Shown here: positions 43,357 through 51,591 of the stretch, piece by piece
Layout: every line of letters starts with the position of its first letter
Numbering within the stretch: the first letter of the stretch is position 1
NCBI GenBank assembly: GCA_022703505.1
Contig: JAKLDN010000008.1
Location: forward strand, 1-64,000
Direction: 5' to 3'
DNA length: 64,000 bases
Source: Spirochaetota bacterium
GTDB taxonomy: Bacteria; Spirochaetota; Spirochaetia; Treponematales; UBA12059
Made by a program: the position numbers and the translations under genes
Notes under the pieces: generated by a model
Told to the model about the DNA's origin: nothing
The model's database searches: none
The model's input: the letters and a program-made list of their open reading frames with translations, nothing else

Positions 43357-43794
43357 ATGATAGCCAAGAGCGACATGCCGAATATCAACGAAAAGCGCCC
43401 CGACGGAGTCAAACCCGACGGATCCCCCTATCGCGTCCTGATCGTGGACGATTCCATGTTCATCGCCAAACAGCTGGGGCAGATCCTGACCTCCGAGGGC
43501 TTCGACGTGGTGGGCACGGCGGGGGACGGAGTCGCGGGCATCGAAAAATACAAGGAACTGTATCCGAACGTGGACCTGGTCACCATGGACATCACCATGC
43601 CCAAGATGGACGGCGTCACGGCCCTGGAAAAGATACTGGAATTCGACAAGAACGCGGCGGTGGTGATGGTAAGCGCCCTGGGCAAGGAGGACATCGTCAA
43701 GAAGTCCCTCCTGCTGGGAGCCAAGAGCTATATCGTCAAGCCCCTGGACCGGAAGAAAGTGCTGGAACGGATCCTGACGATCCTGGGCAGGTGA
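43357..43794 (+). CDS. CheY-like response regulator
   Basis: A 145-residue single-domain receiver. The acidic pair is VLIVDDS, the phosphorylated aspartate lies in LVTMDITMPKMDGVTAL, the conserved threonine/serine is in AVVMVSALGKED, and the lysine is in KSYIVKPLDRKK. A 25-residue hydrophilic N-terminal extension precedes the receiver. It should take phosphate from CheA or another kinase and act by protein binding; no output domain is present. The ATG at 43357 has AAAGGAG 11 nt upstream; the ATG at 43375 is an alternative. It stands alone, not in a chemotaxis operon. Confidence 0.92.
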   Translation: MIAKSDMPNINEKRPDGVKPDGSPYRVLIVDDSMFIAKQLGQILTSEGFDVVGTAGDGVAGIEKYKELYPNVDLVTMDITMPKMDGVTALEKILEFDKNAAVVMVSALGKEDIVKKSLLLGAKSYIVKPLDRKKVLERILTILGR

Positions 43795-43816
43795 AGCCGG
43801 CCGCTCCCCGCCGGGA

Positions 43817-44179
43817 TCAATCCTCGACGCTCTCCCCGCCCTTCTCGGAATCCTTCTTGCGGACCACCATCTTTCTCCGGGGTCCTTCCTTGGCGGAATC
43901 CCCGTCCGGCCGGACCGCGGGCCTGGCTGCGCGCCGGGGCTTTTTGGGCGCCTGGGAGGTGTCGATGTACCGCAGGGCCTTCTCGAAAGCCTGGAGGAAC
44001 TCCCGCATGTCTTCCTTGAAGACCACGATGGACCTGCGGTCGAACTCCGCGTTCTCCGTGGGCTTGGACTCCACGATGTTCAGGAACACGTCCCCGGTCC
44101 GGTTTTCCTTGACGTTGAAGAAATAGGATCTGCCCCTGCAGTTGATCTTGCTGGAGAACAACTCACCCCGAATGCCCAT
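43817..44179 (-). CDS. Pur-alpha-domain nucleic-acid-binding protein (BpuR-like)
   Basis: A 120-residue protein. The first 75 residues match a single PUR domain, with RSYFFNVKENRTGDVFLNIVE close to the Borrelia BpuR pattern. The rest is a basic, low-complexity tail (PKKPRRAARPAVRP and RRKMVVRKK). BpuR-type proteins bind DNA and RNA and tune gene expression; the same is likely here, with the tail adding charge. It has AAAGGAG upstream and its own promoter 30 nt before. The tail is longer than in BpuR. Confidence 0.88.
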   Translation of the reverse strand: MGIRGELFSSKINCRGRSYFFNVKENRTGDVFLNIVESKPTENAEFDRRSIVVFKEDMREFLQAFEKALRYIDTSQAPKKPRRAARPAVRPDGDSAKEGPRRKMVVRKKDSEKGGESVED

Positions 44180-44206
44180 GCACGCTCCTTTTGCGCCCGT
44201 TCGCGG

Positions 44207-44235
44207 ATAGTAGCAGATAATGGAGGCGGGCGCAA
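44207..44235 (-). promoter_or_regulatory. promoter of the Pur-domain gene
   Basis: Minus strand: TTGCGC (44230-44235), 17-bp spacer, TACTAT (44207-44212). It gives a leader of about 20 nt that contains AAAGGAG. Confidence 0.6.
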
Positions 44236-44236
44236 G

Positions 44237-44273
44237 ACAGGAGCCCTGGCTCCTGTTACCTGACTCCTGAATC
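44237..44273 (-). repeat. CAGGAG-type palindrome at the phosphohexomutase 3' end
   Basis: A perfect 9-bp hairpin with a 2-nt loop (ACAGGAGCC-ct-GGCTCCTGT, 44237-44256) followed by further CAGGAGTCAGG-type units that, on the minus strand, encode the last residues (S-G-V-R) and stop of the phosphohexomutase. It is another repeat placed exactly at a gene end. Confidence 0.65.
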
Positions 44274-46157
44274 CTTCACCATTTCCTTCAGCCATTCCAG
44301 GAGCCGGGTCTCGCCCTCGGGATCCCTGCCTCGGAGGTCCGCCATGATGCGGAGGACCGGCTCCGTGCCGCTGCCCCGCATCCAGAGGAACCCCGCGGGC
44401 AGACCCTTCCCGTCCCGGAAAAGGATCCGCAGCCCCCCCCGCCCGGCGGCCCCGAAGTCCCCGGTCGCGTCCCGTTCCCCCGAGCCCGCCGAAGCCCGGG
44501 CCTCCCAGGATACGAAGCCGAAGCTCCGGGCGAACTCCCCGCGGCGGGCTTCCCAGTCTTCCCGGAACCGGGCCTGGAATCGTCGCTTCAGCTCCGCCGG
44601 ATCCCCCGCGGAGATGCGCAGCAGGGCCCGTTCCTCGAAGACGCTGGTGGTCGTCCAGGCCGGCAGGCTGGAAAGGACATCGTCCAGGGTGAAGTCCGGG
44701 GAATACTCCCCGCCCCGGCCCGAAGCCTCCATCCAGACCCGGAAGGGGGCCGGCCCGCCCCCGGTTCCCCGGAGGGCCAGGAGCTTGACCAGGGCCGTCA
44801 CGGTGTTCAGGGGATCCCGGACCGCCGCGGGATGGGTGATGTTCCCTCCGTTCGACCCCTCCCCCAGGATTCGGACCGTCCAACCCTCGGCCCGGAGGGC
44901 CCGGGCCAGGTTCACGACGTTGGCTTCCCCCGTCTCCGCCCGGAAGACCTCGGCTCCCAGGGTCCGGGCGATCTCGTCGATCCGGAGGCTGGTCGCGTCG
45001 TTCACGGCCACCGCGACCTTGCCGGAACCCTCGCCTCCGGCTCCGCGGAGGAGGGCCAACTCGGAAAGGACGGCAAGGGAGAAGACCTCCTGGGCCTCCA
45101 GGGCCTCCGCACCGCCTGAGGCATCTGACCAGCGGACCAGGTTTCCCCGGTCTCCGTCGCAGTCCGGCACGTAGCCCAGGACAAAGGCCGGATCCTGGGC
45201 CCGGGCCGCTTCCAGTTCCTTCCGGCAGAGGTCCAGGGAGGCTCCCTCCGGGACGATGCGGTGGGCAAAGGCCCGGGGCCTGGCGTTCACGAGACGGGGC
45301 CGGGCACCCAGCATGGAAAGGTAGTCCGCGTCGATGGACAGGGAGCGGGCGGACCCGTTCATCTCCGCCACGATCCCCAGGGGGCGGGACTCGCAGGCCC
45401 GGGCCAGATCGTCCAGGACCCGCTCCTGCTCGTCGAGGTCTTCCCGGTCCGCGGCTGTCCGCCGGGCGAAGAGGGTATAGGCGGAGACTGCGGACCTCTT
45501 CTCCGCGGAGCAGGCGGAGAAGACCCGGGCCACCGCCCGCTCGTCGACCTTGGAGGCCGCCTCCAGGACGGAGCGCCGGGCGGCCTGATCCCGGGCTAAA
45601 GTCCGGAACCGTCCGGCCAGGGCGTCCGCCTCGGAGGCCGGAAGGACCCCCCCGTCCGCGAAGCCGAACTTGACCCCGTTGTGTCCGGGGGGATTGTGGC
45701 TGGCGGAGATGTAGCAGAATCCGGAAAGCCCGGAGCCCTCCGCCCGGGTCCAAGCCATGATCTCCGGGGCCGCGATGATGAAGGCGTACTTCGGGACGAT
45801 CCCGGAGGCCAGGAAGACCCGGACCATGACGTCCGCCAGGGCGGGGCCCGTGGGCCGGGAGTCGATCCCCAGGGCCAGGGCCGGCGCCGTTCCCGGGCTC
45901 GCCGCGTCCGCCAGGCGCTCCGCGAAAACCCGGGCCATGCAGGCGGCCAGGCAGAGGTCCGCGGGACGTACGGCGGGGGTAAGGGACTCCTCCTCGCCGT
46001 CCCCGGCGAAGACCTTGCGCCACCCCGAGGCGGACAGGATCAGGGAACCGAGGGCGGCTTCGAGGTCCGCGTCCGAGGGCTCCCGGGACGGGTCCAGGGG
46101 ACGGAGGGAGGGATCTCCCACGGGAAAGCCCGTGGAGGGATGAAGTATGAGGGCCAT
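44256..46157 (-). CDS. phosphohexomutase (PGM/PMM family)
   Basis: A 633-residue alpha-D-phosphohexomutase with all four family sites. The catalytic serine loop is CYISASHNPPGHNG, the metal loop is VPDCDGDRGN, the sugar-binding loop is LGEGSNGGNI, and the phosphate-binding site is RGSGTEPVLRIMADL. It isomerises hexose 1- and 6-phosphates; glucose or mannose cannot be told apart here. It is longer than the common 450-580 residues. The ATG at 46157 lies 8 nt below a TATAAT and has no Shine-Dalgarno site. It follows csrA but has its own promoter. Confidence 0.9.
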   Translation of the reverse strand: MALILHPSTGFPVGDPSLRPLDPSREPSDADLEAALGSLILSASGWRKVFAGDGEEESLTPAVRPADLCLAACMARVFAERLADAASPGTAPALALGIDSRPTGPALADVMVRVFLASGIVPKYAFIIAAPEIMAWTRAEGSGLSGFCYISASHNPPGHNGVKFGFADGGVLPASEADALAGRFRTLARDQAARRSVLEAASKVDERAVARVFSACSAEKRSAVSAYTLFARRTAADREDLDEQERVLDDLARACESRPLGIVAEMNGSARSLSIDADYLSMLGARPRLVNARPRAFAHRIVPEGASLDLCRKELEAARAQDPAFVLGYVPDCDGDRGNLVRWSDASGGAEALEAQEVFSLAVLSELALLRGAGGEGSGKVAVAVNDATSLRIDEIARTLGAEVFRAETGEANVVNLARALRAEGWTVRILGEGSNGGNITHPAAVRDPLNTVTALVKLLALRGTGGGPAPFRVWMEASGRGGEYSPDFTLDDVLSSLPAWTTTSVFEERALLRISAGDPAELKRRFQARFREDWEARRGEFARSFGFVSWEARASAGSGERDATGDFGAAGRGGLRILFRDGKGLPAGFLWMRGSGTEPVLRIMADLRGRDPEGETRLLEWLKEMVKDSGVR

Positions 46158-46165
46158 GGGACCGG

Positions 46166-46174
46166 ATTATAGCA
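46166..46174 (-). promoter_or_regulatory. extended -10 promoter of the phosphohexomutase gene
   Basis: Minus strand TGCTATAAT: an extended -10 with a perfect TATAAT (46166-46171). No good -35 is seen. It ends 8 nt before the ATG at 46157; leaderless transcription is likely. Confidence 0.55.
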
Positions 46175-46183
46175 CGGAAGGGG

Positions 46184-46396
46184 TCAGAGACCGAGGTCCG
46201 GGAGCTTGAGGGGACTCTCGGCGGCCCGCAGGTTCTCCTGCTGGATCGAGTCGAAGACTTCCTGGCGGTAGACCTTCACGTTCCGCGGCGCGTCGATGCC
46301 CAGCTTGACCTGGTCACCCCGAACCTCCACGACGGAGATCACGACGTCCTCCCCGATGACGATCCGCTCCCCGAGCCTGCGGGACAGGATGAGCAT
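46184..46396 (-). CDS. csrA: carbon storage regulator CsrA
   Basis: A 70-residue CsrA, starting MLILSRRLGERIVIGEDVVI and containing the RNA-binding face VEVRGDQVKLGIDAPRNVKVYRQEVF (first 20 of these residues shown by position 24-49). CsrA dimers bind GGA motifs in mRNAs and block translation. It follows fliW by 4 bp; FliW sequesters CsrA, a pairing conserved in spirochaetes and Bacillus, linking flagellin expression to flagellar assembly. It is the end of the flagellar block. Confidence 0.97.
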   Translation of the reverse strand: MLILSRRLGERIVIGEDVVISVVEVRGDQVKLGIDAPRNVKVYRQEVFDSIQQENLRAAESPLKLPDLGL

Positions 46397-46400
46397 GCCG

Positions 46401-46844
46401 CTACTTCCCGGCCGCCGCCAGCTCGGCCAGCACGTCGTGCTTGGTCTGCCAGCGGGGATCGGTCATGACGGCTTGGACTCCGCGCCGGCTGGCCCGGTCC
46501 ACGATCAGGGGACCCATGAGGTTGGCCGTGATCGGGGATCCGTCCGCGGGGACCGTCACGATGGACAGGACCAGGGCGTCCTCGGGCCGCTCGATCCCCA
46601 CCGAGGACAGCAGGGCGTCGTCGGCGTCCACGGAATAGTCGGGCCGGAACAGGAAGGGATCGATCAGGACGAAGGCGAGCTCGGAGATGTCCATCGATTG
46701 GAGGTAGAAGAAGGGCTTCTGCGCGGCGTCCAGGAGGGCGTAGTCCTTGAACTTCTCGAAGCCCAGGAGGCCGTCCGGGAAGTGGAGGACCTGCCGCTCG
46801 TCGACGTCCAGGGGACCGTAGGCTTTGGTCTGTATTCGGATCAT
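46401..46844 (-). CDS. fliW: flagellar assembly factor FliW
   Basis: A 147-residue FliW, starting MIRIQTKAYGPLDVDERQVL, with FPDGLLGFEKFKDYALLD and a typical VNLMGP-like region (TANLMGPLIVDRAS). FliW binds both flagellin and CsrA and so couples flagellin levels to CsrA repression. The ATG at 46844 has GGGGAG upstream; an in-frame ATG 13 codons earlier is unlike the family. It sits 22 bp past flgL. Confidence 0.95.
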   Translation of the reverse strand: MIRIQTKAYGPLDVDERQVLHFPDGLLGFEKFKDYALLDAAQKPFFYLQSMDISELAFVLIDPFLFRPDYSVDADDALLSSVGIERPEDALVLSIVTVPADGSPITANLMGPLIVDRASRRGVQAVMTDPRWQTKHDVLAELAAAGK

Positions 46845-46866
46845 GACGGTGCCAGTCTCCCCTTTC

Positions 46867-48114
46867 CTAGCGCAGGAAGTCAAGGAGGGTCTTGGGAAGC
46901 AAACGGCCCGCGGTCTGCAGGGACGCCTGATGGGTGTATTCCAGCATCTTTAGGTTCGTGACGGCCTCGGTCATGTCCAGGTCCCGTTCCCCCGACAGCA
47001 GGGCCGTGACGTCCGGGATCTCCTTGTTGAGCCGGGACCGGGTGGCGGCCAGGCGCTCGGTCCGGGCTCCCAGCTCGGCCACCCGGTGGTTGAGGTTTTC
47101 CAGGCCCGCGTCCAGGACTCCCAGGACCCTCCCCCCGGTCTCGATCACGTCCCCCTTGTACAGGGAATCCCGCAGGGCCTTCACGGCGTCGAACAGGGAC
47201 CCCCCGGAGATCTGGGCCGTGTGGGCCACGTTGTCCGGGGGAGGCGCGTCGGGATCCCGCAGGATCCCCAGGTCCGTGAGTACCCGGCCCCCGCTCCCCT
47301 CCTCCAGCCAGATCTGGTGGGGGAAGGTCCCTTCCAGGACCAGGGAGTTCCGGGCCGGATCCAGGGAAGCCTTCACCGGGGCCCCGGAGTCGTTGATCTT
47401 GGCTACGATGGCGTGCACCGTGTCCCCGGGCCGGAGCTCGATGGAGCGCCCGTCCACCCGTATCGTGGAGGGTTCCAGGACCCGGTACTCGCCGGCCTCT
47501 CGGGAGGAGAACACCCTCTGGCGCTCCGCCCAGAAGACTTCGTTGCCGGGCTGGTCCAGGACGGCGTAGGAACCCTGGGTGATCTCCGCCTCCCGTGCGG
47601 CTATGTTGCCCGTGTATTGGACGTCGATGATCTGTTCTTCCCCGGCGCCCGCCACGAAGCCCCGGACCAGGCGGAAGGGCTGGGTCCCCGCCTCGGTCCC
47701 GGAAAAAAGGAATTTCCCGTCCGGTCCCTGGGCGTTGCCGAGGGAGGCCAGCTCCTCCAGGAGCTCGTTCACCTCCGCGGCCATGTAGCCCGTGTCCTGT
47801 TTGGTGAAGACGCCGTTGGCGCCCTGGACCGCCAGTTCCCGGACCCGCTGGACGATGTCCACCGCCTGCCGGACATAGCCCTCGGAGATTCGGTACCGGT
47901 CCTCCGCGAAGGCCGCGTTCTTCTCGAAGCGGACCAGCCGGCTCACGAAGGACTCGTACTTCACCGCGTGGGCCGCGGCCAGGGGGTCGTCCCGGAGCTC
48001 CGCGATGCGGGTCTGCCGGGCCATCTTGGTCTCCAGGCGCGCGGTCCGGTCCTCGGTCCTGCGGAGCCAGTACTGCATGTCTGTGTTCATCTGGTCCGTG
48101 CTGACGCGTTTCAT
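46867..48114 (-). CDS. flgL: flagellar hook-associated protein 3
   Basis: A 415-residue FlgL. The flagellin-like N-terminus is KRVSTDQMNTDMQYWLRRTE, with the conserved D-P pair in ELRDDPLAAAHAVKY. The C-terminal D0/D1 helix is DMTEAVTNLKMLEYTHQASL, near the end. FlgL joins the hook-filament junction with FlgK. In spirochaetes the flagella are periplasmic. The ATG at 48114 follows flgK by 5 bp. The protein is longer than E. coli FlgL (317), as expected for spirochaetes. Confidence 0.95.
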   Translation of the reverse strand: MKRVSTDQMNTDMQYWLRRTEDRTARLETKMARQTRIAELRDDPLAAAHAVKYESFVSRLVRFEKNAAFAEDRYRISEGYVRQAVDIVQRVRELAVQGANGVFTKQDTGYMAAEVNELLEELASLGNAQGPDGKFLFSGTEAGTQPFRLVRGFVAGAGEEQIIDVQYTGNIAAREAEITQGSYAVLDQPGNEVFWAERQRVFSSREAGEYRVLEPSTIRVDGRSIELRPGDTVHAIVAKINDSGAPVKASLDPARNSLVLEGTFPHQIWLEEGSGGRVLTDLGILRDPDAPPPDNVAHTAQISGGSLFDAVKALRDSLYKGDVIETGGRVLGVLDAGLENLNHRVAELGARTERLAATRSRLNKEIPDVTALLSGERDLDMTEAVTNLKMLEYTHQASLQTAGRLLPKTLLDFLR

Positions 48115-48119
48115 CGGGC

Positions 48120-49997
48120 TTACACTCCCATCCGGTTGATGATGGTATCCAGCATCTCGTCGAAGTTGGCGATGAACCGGGCCGCCGCGGCGTAGCCGTG
48201 CTGGAACTTGATCATGTTGGAAAGCTCCTCGTCGATGTTGACGCCGGAGATCGAGTCCCGCATGTCCGCCAGGTTCTTCACGATCCGGGACTGGGTTTCC
48301 GCGGAGCGCTCCGCCTGCTCGCCCATGAGACCGATCCGGGCCGCCGCGTCGGCGAACCAGTCGTCGAAGGTCGCCAGGGAGCCCACCATGACGGGCCGGT
48401 CCCGCAGGGCCGCGATGGCCAGGGCGGCGCTGCCGTCCCCGATCTCGGCGGGCTTGCCGTTCTCCCCGAAGCCCGCGGCCACCTTCATGGGGTTGCGGCC
48501 CACGGTCTCGGTCACCTCGATCCATCCCGACGGATGGGCGATGGGAGCCACCGCGTAGTCCAGGCCCCCGGTCCGGAGGCCCAGGACGGCGTCCGGGCGC
48601 TCCCAGTCGAAGGCTCCGGCCTCCCCCGAGGCGGCCAGGATCCCGGCGTAGCCCGCCAGGAACTCCCCCGAATCCTCCAGGTGCCGGATCACGAAGTCCG
48701 GATTCTCCCGGGCGTCCGCCGCGGTGGCCCGCAGCTGGAGGCGCCCCTCCCGGGTCAGCCGGGCCGTCACCTCCGCCCCGGAGGTGTTTATCCGGGCCAC
48801 CAGGTCCCCCACGGTGTCCGTGGGCCGGTAGTCGATCTCCAGGATGCCCCCGGGGCCGGAAAGGCGGATCGTGCCCGCCAGCCCTATCTGCTCCTGCCCG
48901 TCCAGCCGGTTCACCCCGGTGACGCGGTAGATGTAGGTGGAATCGTACTGTCCGTCCCCGTTCCGGTCGTAGTTGCCCGCGACGTTGTTGACCGCGGGAT
49001 ACTCGGAGAAGAAGTCCGTGCCCGTCGACCCGTCCAGGCCGTAGGCCGCCCGGTGGGCCTCGTTCACCAGATCCGTGAAGGTCAGGGTCATGGTGTCCAG
49101 GGACTGGATCTCCTCCCGGATATCCCCGTCCCGCAGCTGGAAGAGGGCCCCCAGGACGCCCCCGCGGTAGTTCGCCTCGTCCCCCGTGTCCGCCCAGACC
49201 GCGCGGCCGTAGCCGTCGTCCTCGGGCCCCGAGGTCAGCGCGAAGGCCCGGGCGATCTTTCCCTGCACCAGGACCTGGCCGTCCACGTGGACCATGAACT
49301 CGTCCGCGTCCCGGCCGTCGGTGGTCACGGGGACCAGTCTGCCGAGCTTTTCCACCAGGAGGTCCCGGCGGTCCAGGAGGTCGTTGGGGCTGTCCCCCAG
49401 GGCCTTCACCTTGACGATTTCCACGTTGAGGGCCGCGATCTGCCGGGACAGGTCGTTCACCTGCTTGATCACGATCCCGATGTCCTGGTCGGCCATCTCC
49501 CGGATGCCGGACAGGCGCTGGTACCGCTCGTGGATCGAGTCGATCAGGGTCCGGCCCCGCTCCACCACGGCCCTGCGGGCGGGAAGCTCGCCGGGATGCA
49601 GGGAGAGCTCCTGCCAGGCGTCCCAGAACATGTCCATGCGGGAGCGGATGGAGACGTCCGTGGGCTCGTCGTAGACCTGCTCCAGCAGGCCCACGTACTT
49701 GTCCCGGGTCTCCCAGTAACCCAGGCCGCCCTGCTGGGCTACGATCCGGCCCTCCAGGAGCTCGTCCTTGACCCGCTCGATGCGGCTTACCTGGACGCCC
49801 TGGCCGATCTGGCCGGGGGTCTCCTCGCGGTTCAGCTGGGGGGCGTAGATGGGCTCCACGGTGCCCAGGTGCACCCGCTGGCGGGAGTACCCTTCCGTGG
49901 AGGCGTTGGTCAGGTTGTGGCCCGTGGTCACCAGGCCCTGCTGATGGGCCACGAGGCCCCGTTTACCTATCTCAATGCCCGCGAACGTAGACTGCAT
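48120..49997 (-). CDS. flgK: flagellar hook-associated protein 1
   Basis: A 625-residue FlgK. The N-terminus MQSTFAGIEIGKRGLVAHQQ and the following ASTEGYSRQRVHL are the hallmark of hook-associated proteins, and the C-terminus ELSNMIKFQHGYAAAARFI is the paired D0 helix. It forms the junction between hook and filament together with FlgL. It follows flgN by 13 bp. It fits in a flgN-flgK-flgL-fliW-csrA operon typical of spirochaetes. Confidence 0.96.
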   Translation of the reverse strand: MQSTFAGIEIGKRGLVAHQQGLVTTGHNLTNASTEGYSRQRVHLGTVEPIYAPQLNREETPGQIGQGVQVSRIERVKDELLEGRIVAQQGGLGYWETRDKYVGLLEQVYDEPTDVSIRSRMDMFWDAWQELSLHPGELPARRAVVERGRTLIDSIHERYQRLSGIREMADQDIGIVIKQVNDLSRQIAALNVEIVKVKALGDSPNDLLDRRDLLVEKLGRLVPVTTDGRDADEFMVHVDGQVLVQGKIARAFALTSGPEDDGYGRAVWADTGDEANYRGGVLGALFQLRDGDIREEIQSLDTMTLTFTDLVNEAHRAAYGLDGSTGTDFFSEYPAVNNVAGNYDRNGDGQYDSTYIYRVTGVNRLDGQEQIGLAGTIRLSGPGGILEIDYRPTDTVGDLVARINTSGAEVTARLTREGRLQLRATAADARENPDFVIRHLEDSGEFLAGYAGILAASGEAGAFDWERPDAVLGLRTGGLDYAVAPIAHPSGWIEVTETVGRNPMKVAAGFGENGKPAEIGDGSAALAIAALRDRPVMVGSLATFDDWFADAAARIGLMGEQAERSAETQSRIVKNLADMRDSISGVNIDEELSNMIKFQHGYAAAARFIANFDEMLDTIINRMGV

Positions 49998-50010
49998 TCC
50001 GTCCCCCCGC

Positions 50011-50505
50011 CTACAACGCCGTGTCCAGGACGATGGGCCGGACGCCCGCCGCCACGGCGTGCCCCGAGCGGCCGTAGATCCGGCCCTTCTGGTCCGGATA
50101 GAGCTCCTCCACCACGGACCGTATCGTGCCCGCGGTCTCGCCTACGTATTCGCCCAGGGCTTCGTTTTCCACCCGGGCGCGCAGGGCCGCCACTTTCAAC
50201 CGTCGGTACGCGTCCGAGAGCATGCTCCGTTCAGGTTCCGGCACGCCCAGGGCCAGCCGGTACACCGAGGAGTCCGAGGGAAGCCCGTTGTCCGCCAGGA
50301 TCTCCTCCCAGAGGGCGGAGCGGTTCCGCTCGGTGGCCTCCGCCAGGAGGGCTATGCCTTCGATCCGCAGCAGGACGTCCTGCAGGGCGGACCAATCCCT
50401 GCGGCGAATCGCGTCGGACAGGACCTTGCGCTCTTCCAGGTACTTCTCGAGCGCGGCGGCCTCGTCGAGGACGGATCGGATCAGCGCGGGAATCTTCGTC
50501 GTCAT
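50011..50505 (-). CDS. flgN: FlgN-like flagellar export chaperone
   Basis: A 164-residue, almost wholly helical protein, starting MTTKIPALIRSVLDEAAALE. Its length, helical makeup and place just before flgK fit the FlgN chaperones that hold FlgK and FlgL for export. Sequence conservation in this family is low, so the call leans on context. The ATG at 50505 has AAGGAG. A sigma-28-like promoter lies immediately upstream. Confidence 0.8.
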   Translation of the reverse strand: MTTKIPALIRSVLDEAAALEKYLEERKVLSDAIRRRDWSALQDVLLRIEGIALLAEATERNRSALWEEILADNGLPSDSSVYRLALGVPEPERSMLSDAYRRLKVAALRARVENEALGEYVGETAGTIRSVVEELYPDQKGRIYGRSGHAVAAGVRPIVLDTAL

Positions 50506-50525
50506 AGGGCGCTCCTTCTCTACGA

Positions 50526-50552
50526 ATATCGGAAGGCCGAGCCGGCGGTTTA
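50526..50552 (-). promoter_or_regulatory. sigma-28 (FliA) type flagellar promoter
   Basis: Minus strand: TAAA (50549-50552), 15-bp spacer, TCCGATAT (50526-50533). It is close to the consensus TAAA-N15-GCCGATAA. It lies 21 nt before flgN, just where a late flagellar operon promoter is expected. Confidence 0.65.
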
Positions 50553-50570
50553 GAGGATTCCGGCGCCGGC

Positions 50571-50600
50571 TTGTCTGCATAGGCGGCGGCGGGGTAGTAT
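50571..50600 (+). promoter_or_regulatory. promoter of the P-loop/Asp23 gene
   Basis: Plus strand: TTGTCT (50571-50576), 18-bp spacer, TAGTAT (50595-50600). It ends 8 nt before the ATG at 50609 and no Shine-Dalgarno site is seen. It is divergent from the flgN promoter. Confidence 0.45.
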
Positions 50601-50608
50601 TCGGGACG

Positions 50609-51496
50609 ATGTTCCGATTCATCAACGACCTCTTCTGGCTAGCCCGGGGAGTCCGGGTCTTCGCCTTGGTGGGCGAGAGCGGCACGGGCAAGAGCTTCCG
50701 GGCCAAGCTGGTGGCCCAGAAGTACGGCATCGACGTCATCATCGACGACGGCCTATTGATCAAGGGAGACTCCATCGTCGCAGGCAAGAGCGCCAAGCGG
50801 GAACAGCTGTACATGACCGCCGTCAAGACCGCCCTCTTTCACGACAAGGCCCACCGGGACCAGGTGGCCAAGGCCATCGCCAAGGCGCATTTCAAGAAGA
50901 TCCTGGTCATCGGGACCTCCCAGAAGATGACGGAGAAGATCACCGAGCGCCTCCAGCTCCCCCACCCCTCCAAGATCATCAAGATCGAGGACATCGCCAC
51001 GACGGAGGAGATCGAGAAGGCCATCCGGACCCGGCGGGTGGAGGGGAAGCACGTCATTCCCGTGCCCGCCATCGAGGTGAAGCGCAGCTACCCCCGGATC
51101 TTCTACGACTCCATACGGGTCTTCCTGCAGAAGAACCTGGGCACCCGGGCCATCTCGGCCCCCAAGGTCTACGAGAAGTCCGTGGTCCGTCCCGAGTTCT
51201 CCAAGCGGGGCCGGGTGGCCATCTCCGAGGCGGCCCTGTCCCAGATGGTCCTGCACTGCGTGAGCGAATTCAATTCGGAGGTCCGGATCAAGAAGATCAC
51301 CGTGGGCTCCGACTCCCAGGGCTACCGGCTTACCCTGGCCATCGAGGTCCCCTACGGCACCCAGCTTTCCGGCAACATCCACCACCTCCAGCAGTACGTG
51401 ATCGACAACATCGAACGCTTCACGGGCATCCTTATCGAGGAGGTGAACATCGTGGTGGAGAGGTTCGGTCCGGTGCAGGAGGCGGGGGAGGTTTGA
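50609..51496 (+). CDS. P-loop ATPase fused to an Asp23/Gls24-type domain
   Basis: A 295-residue protein. The N-terminal part (about 1-130) is a P-loop NTPase with Walker A ALVGESGTGKSFRAK and a likely Walker B region at KKILVIGTS. Residues 200-290 (SEAALSQMVLHCVSEFNSEV and following beta strands) look like an Asp23/Gls24 domain, the alkaline-shock/envelope-stress fold. The two parts are joined by a basic linker with ISAPKVYEKSVVRPEF. The biochemical role is unknown; ATP-dependent cell-envelope stress handling is a guess. It appears leaderless. It ends in TGA overlapping the -35 box of the next gene. Confidence 0.78.
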   Translation: MFRFINDLFWLARGVRVFALVGESGTGKSFRAKLVAQKYGIDVIIDDGLLIKGDSIVAGKSAKREQLYMTAVKTALFHDKAHRDQVAKAIAKAHFKKILVIGTSQKMTEKITERLQLPHPSKIIKIEDIATTEEIEKAIRTRRVEGKHVIPVPAIEVKRSYPRIFYDSIRVFLQKNLGTRAISAPKVYEKSVVRPEFSKRGRVAISEAALSQMVLHCVSEFNSEVRIKKITVGSDSQGYRLTLAIEVPYGTQLSGNIHHLQQYVIDNIERFTGILIEEVNIVVERFGPVQEAGEV

Positions 51497-51521
51497 CAAA
51501 CCGCCTTGCGGGTTCTAGGAT
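51493..51521 (+). promoter_or_regulatory. promoter of the Peptidase-MA-like gene
   Basis: Plus strand: perfect TTGACA (51493-51498), 17-bp spacer, TAGGAT (51516-51521). The -35 overlaps the upstream stop codon. The leader would be about 65 nt and ends in a GGGAGG site. Confidence 0.6.
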
Positions 51522-51591
51522 TAGGGCGATTCCAAGATGCTCCGGCATTTTGATTGACGGAAGTACGTCCACGCGATATCCGGGAGGAATC

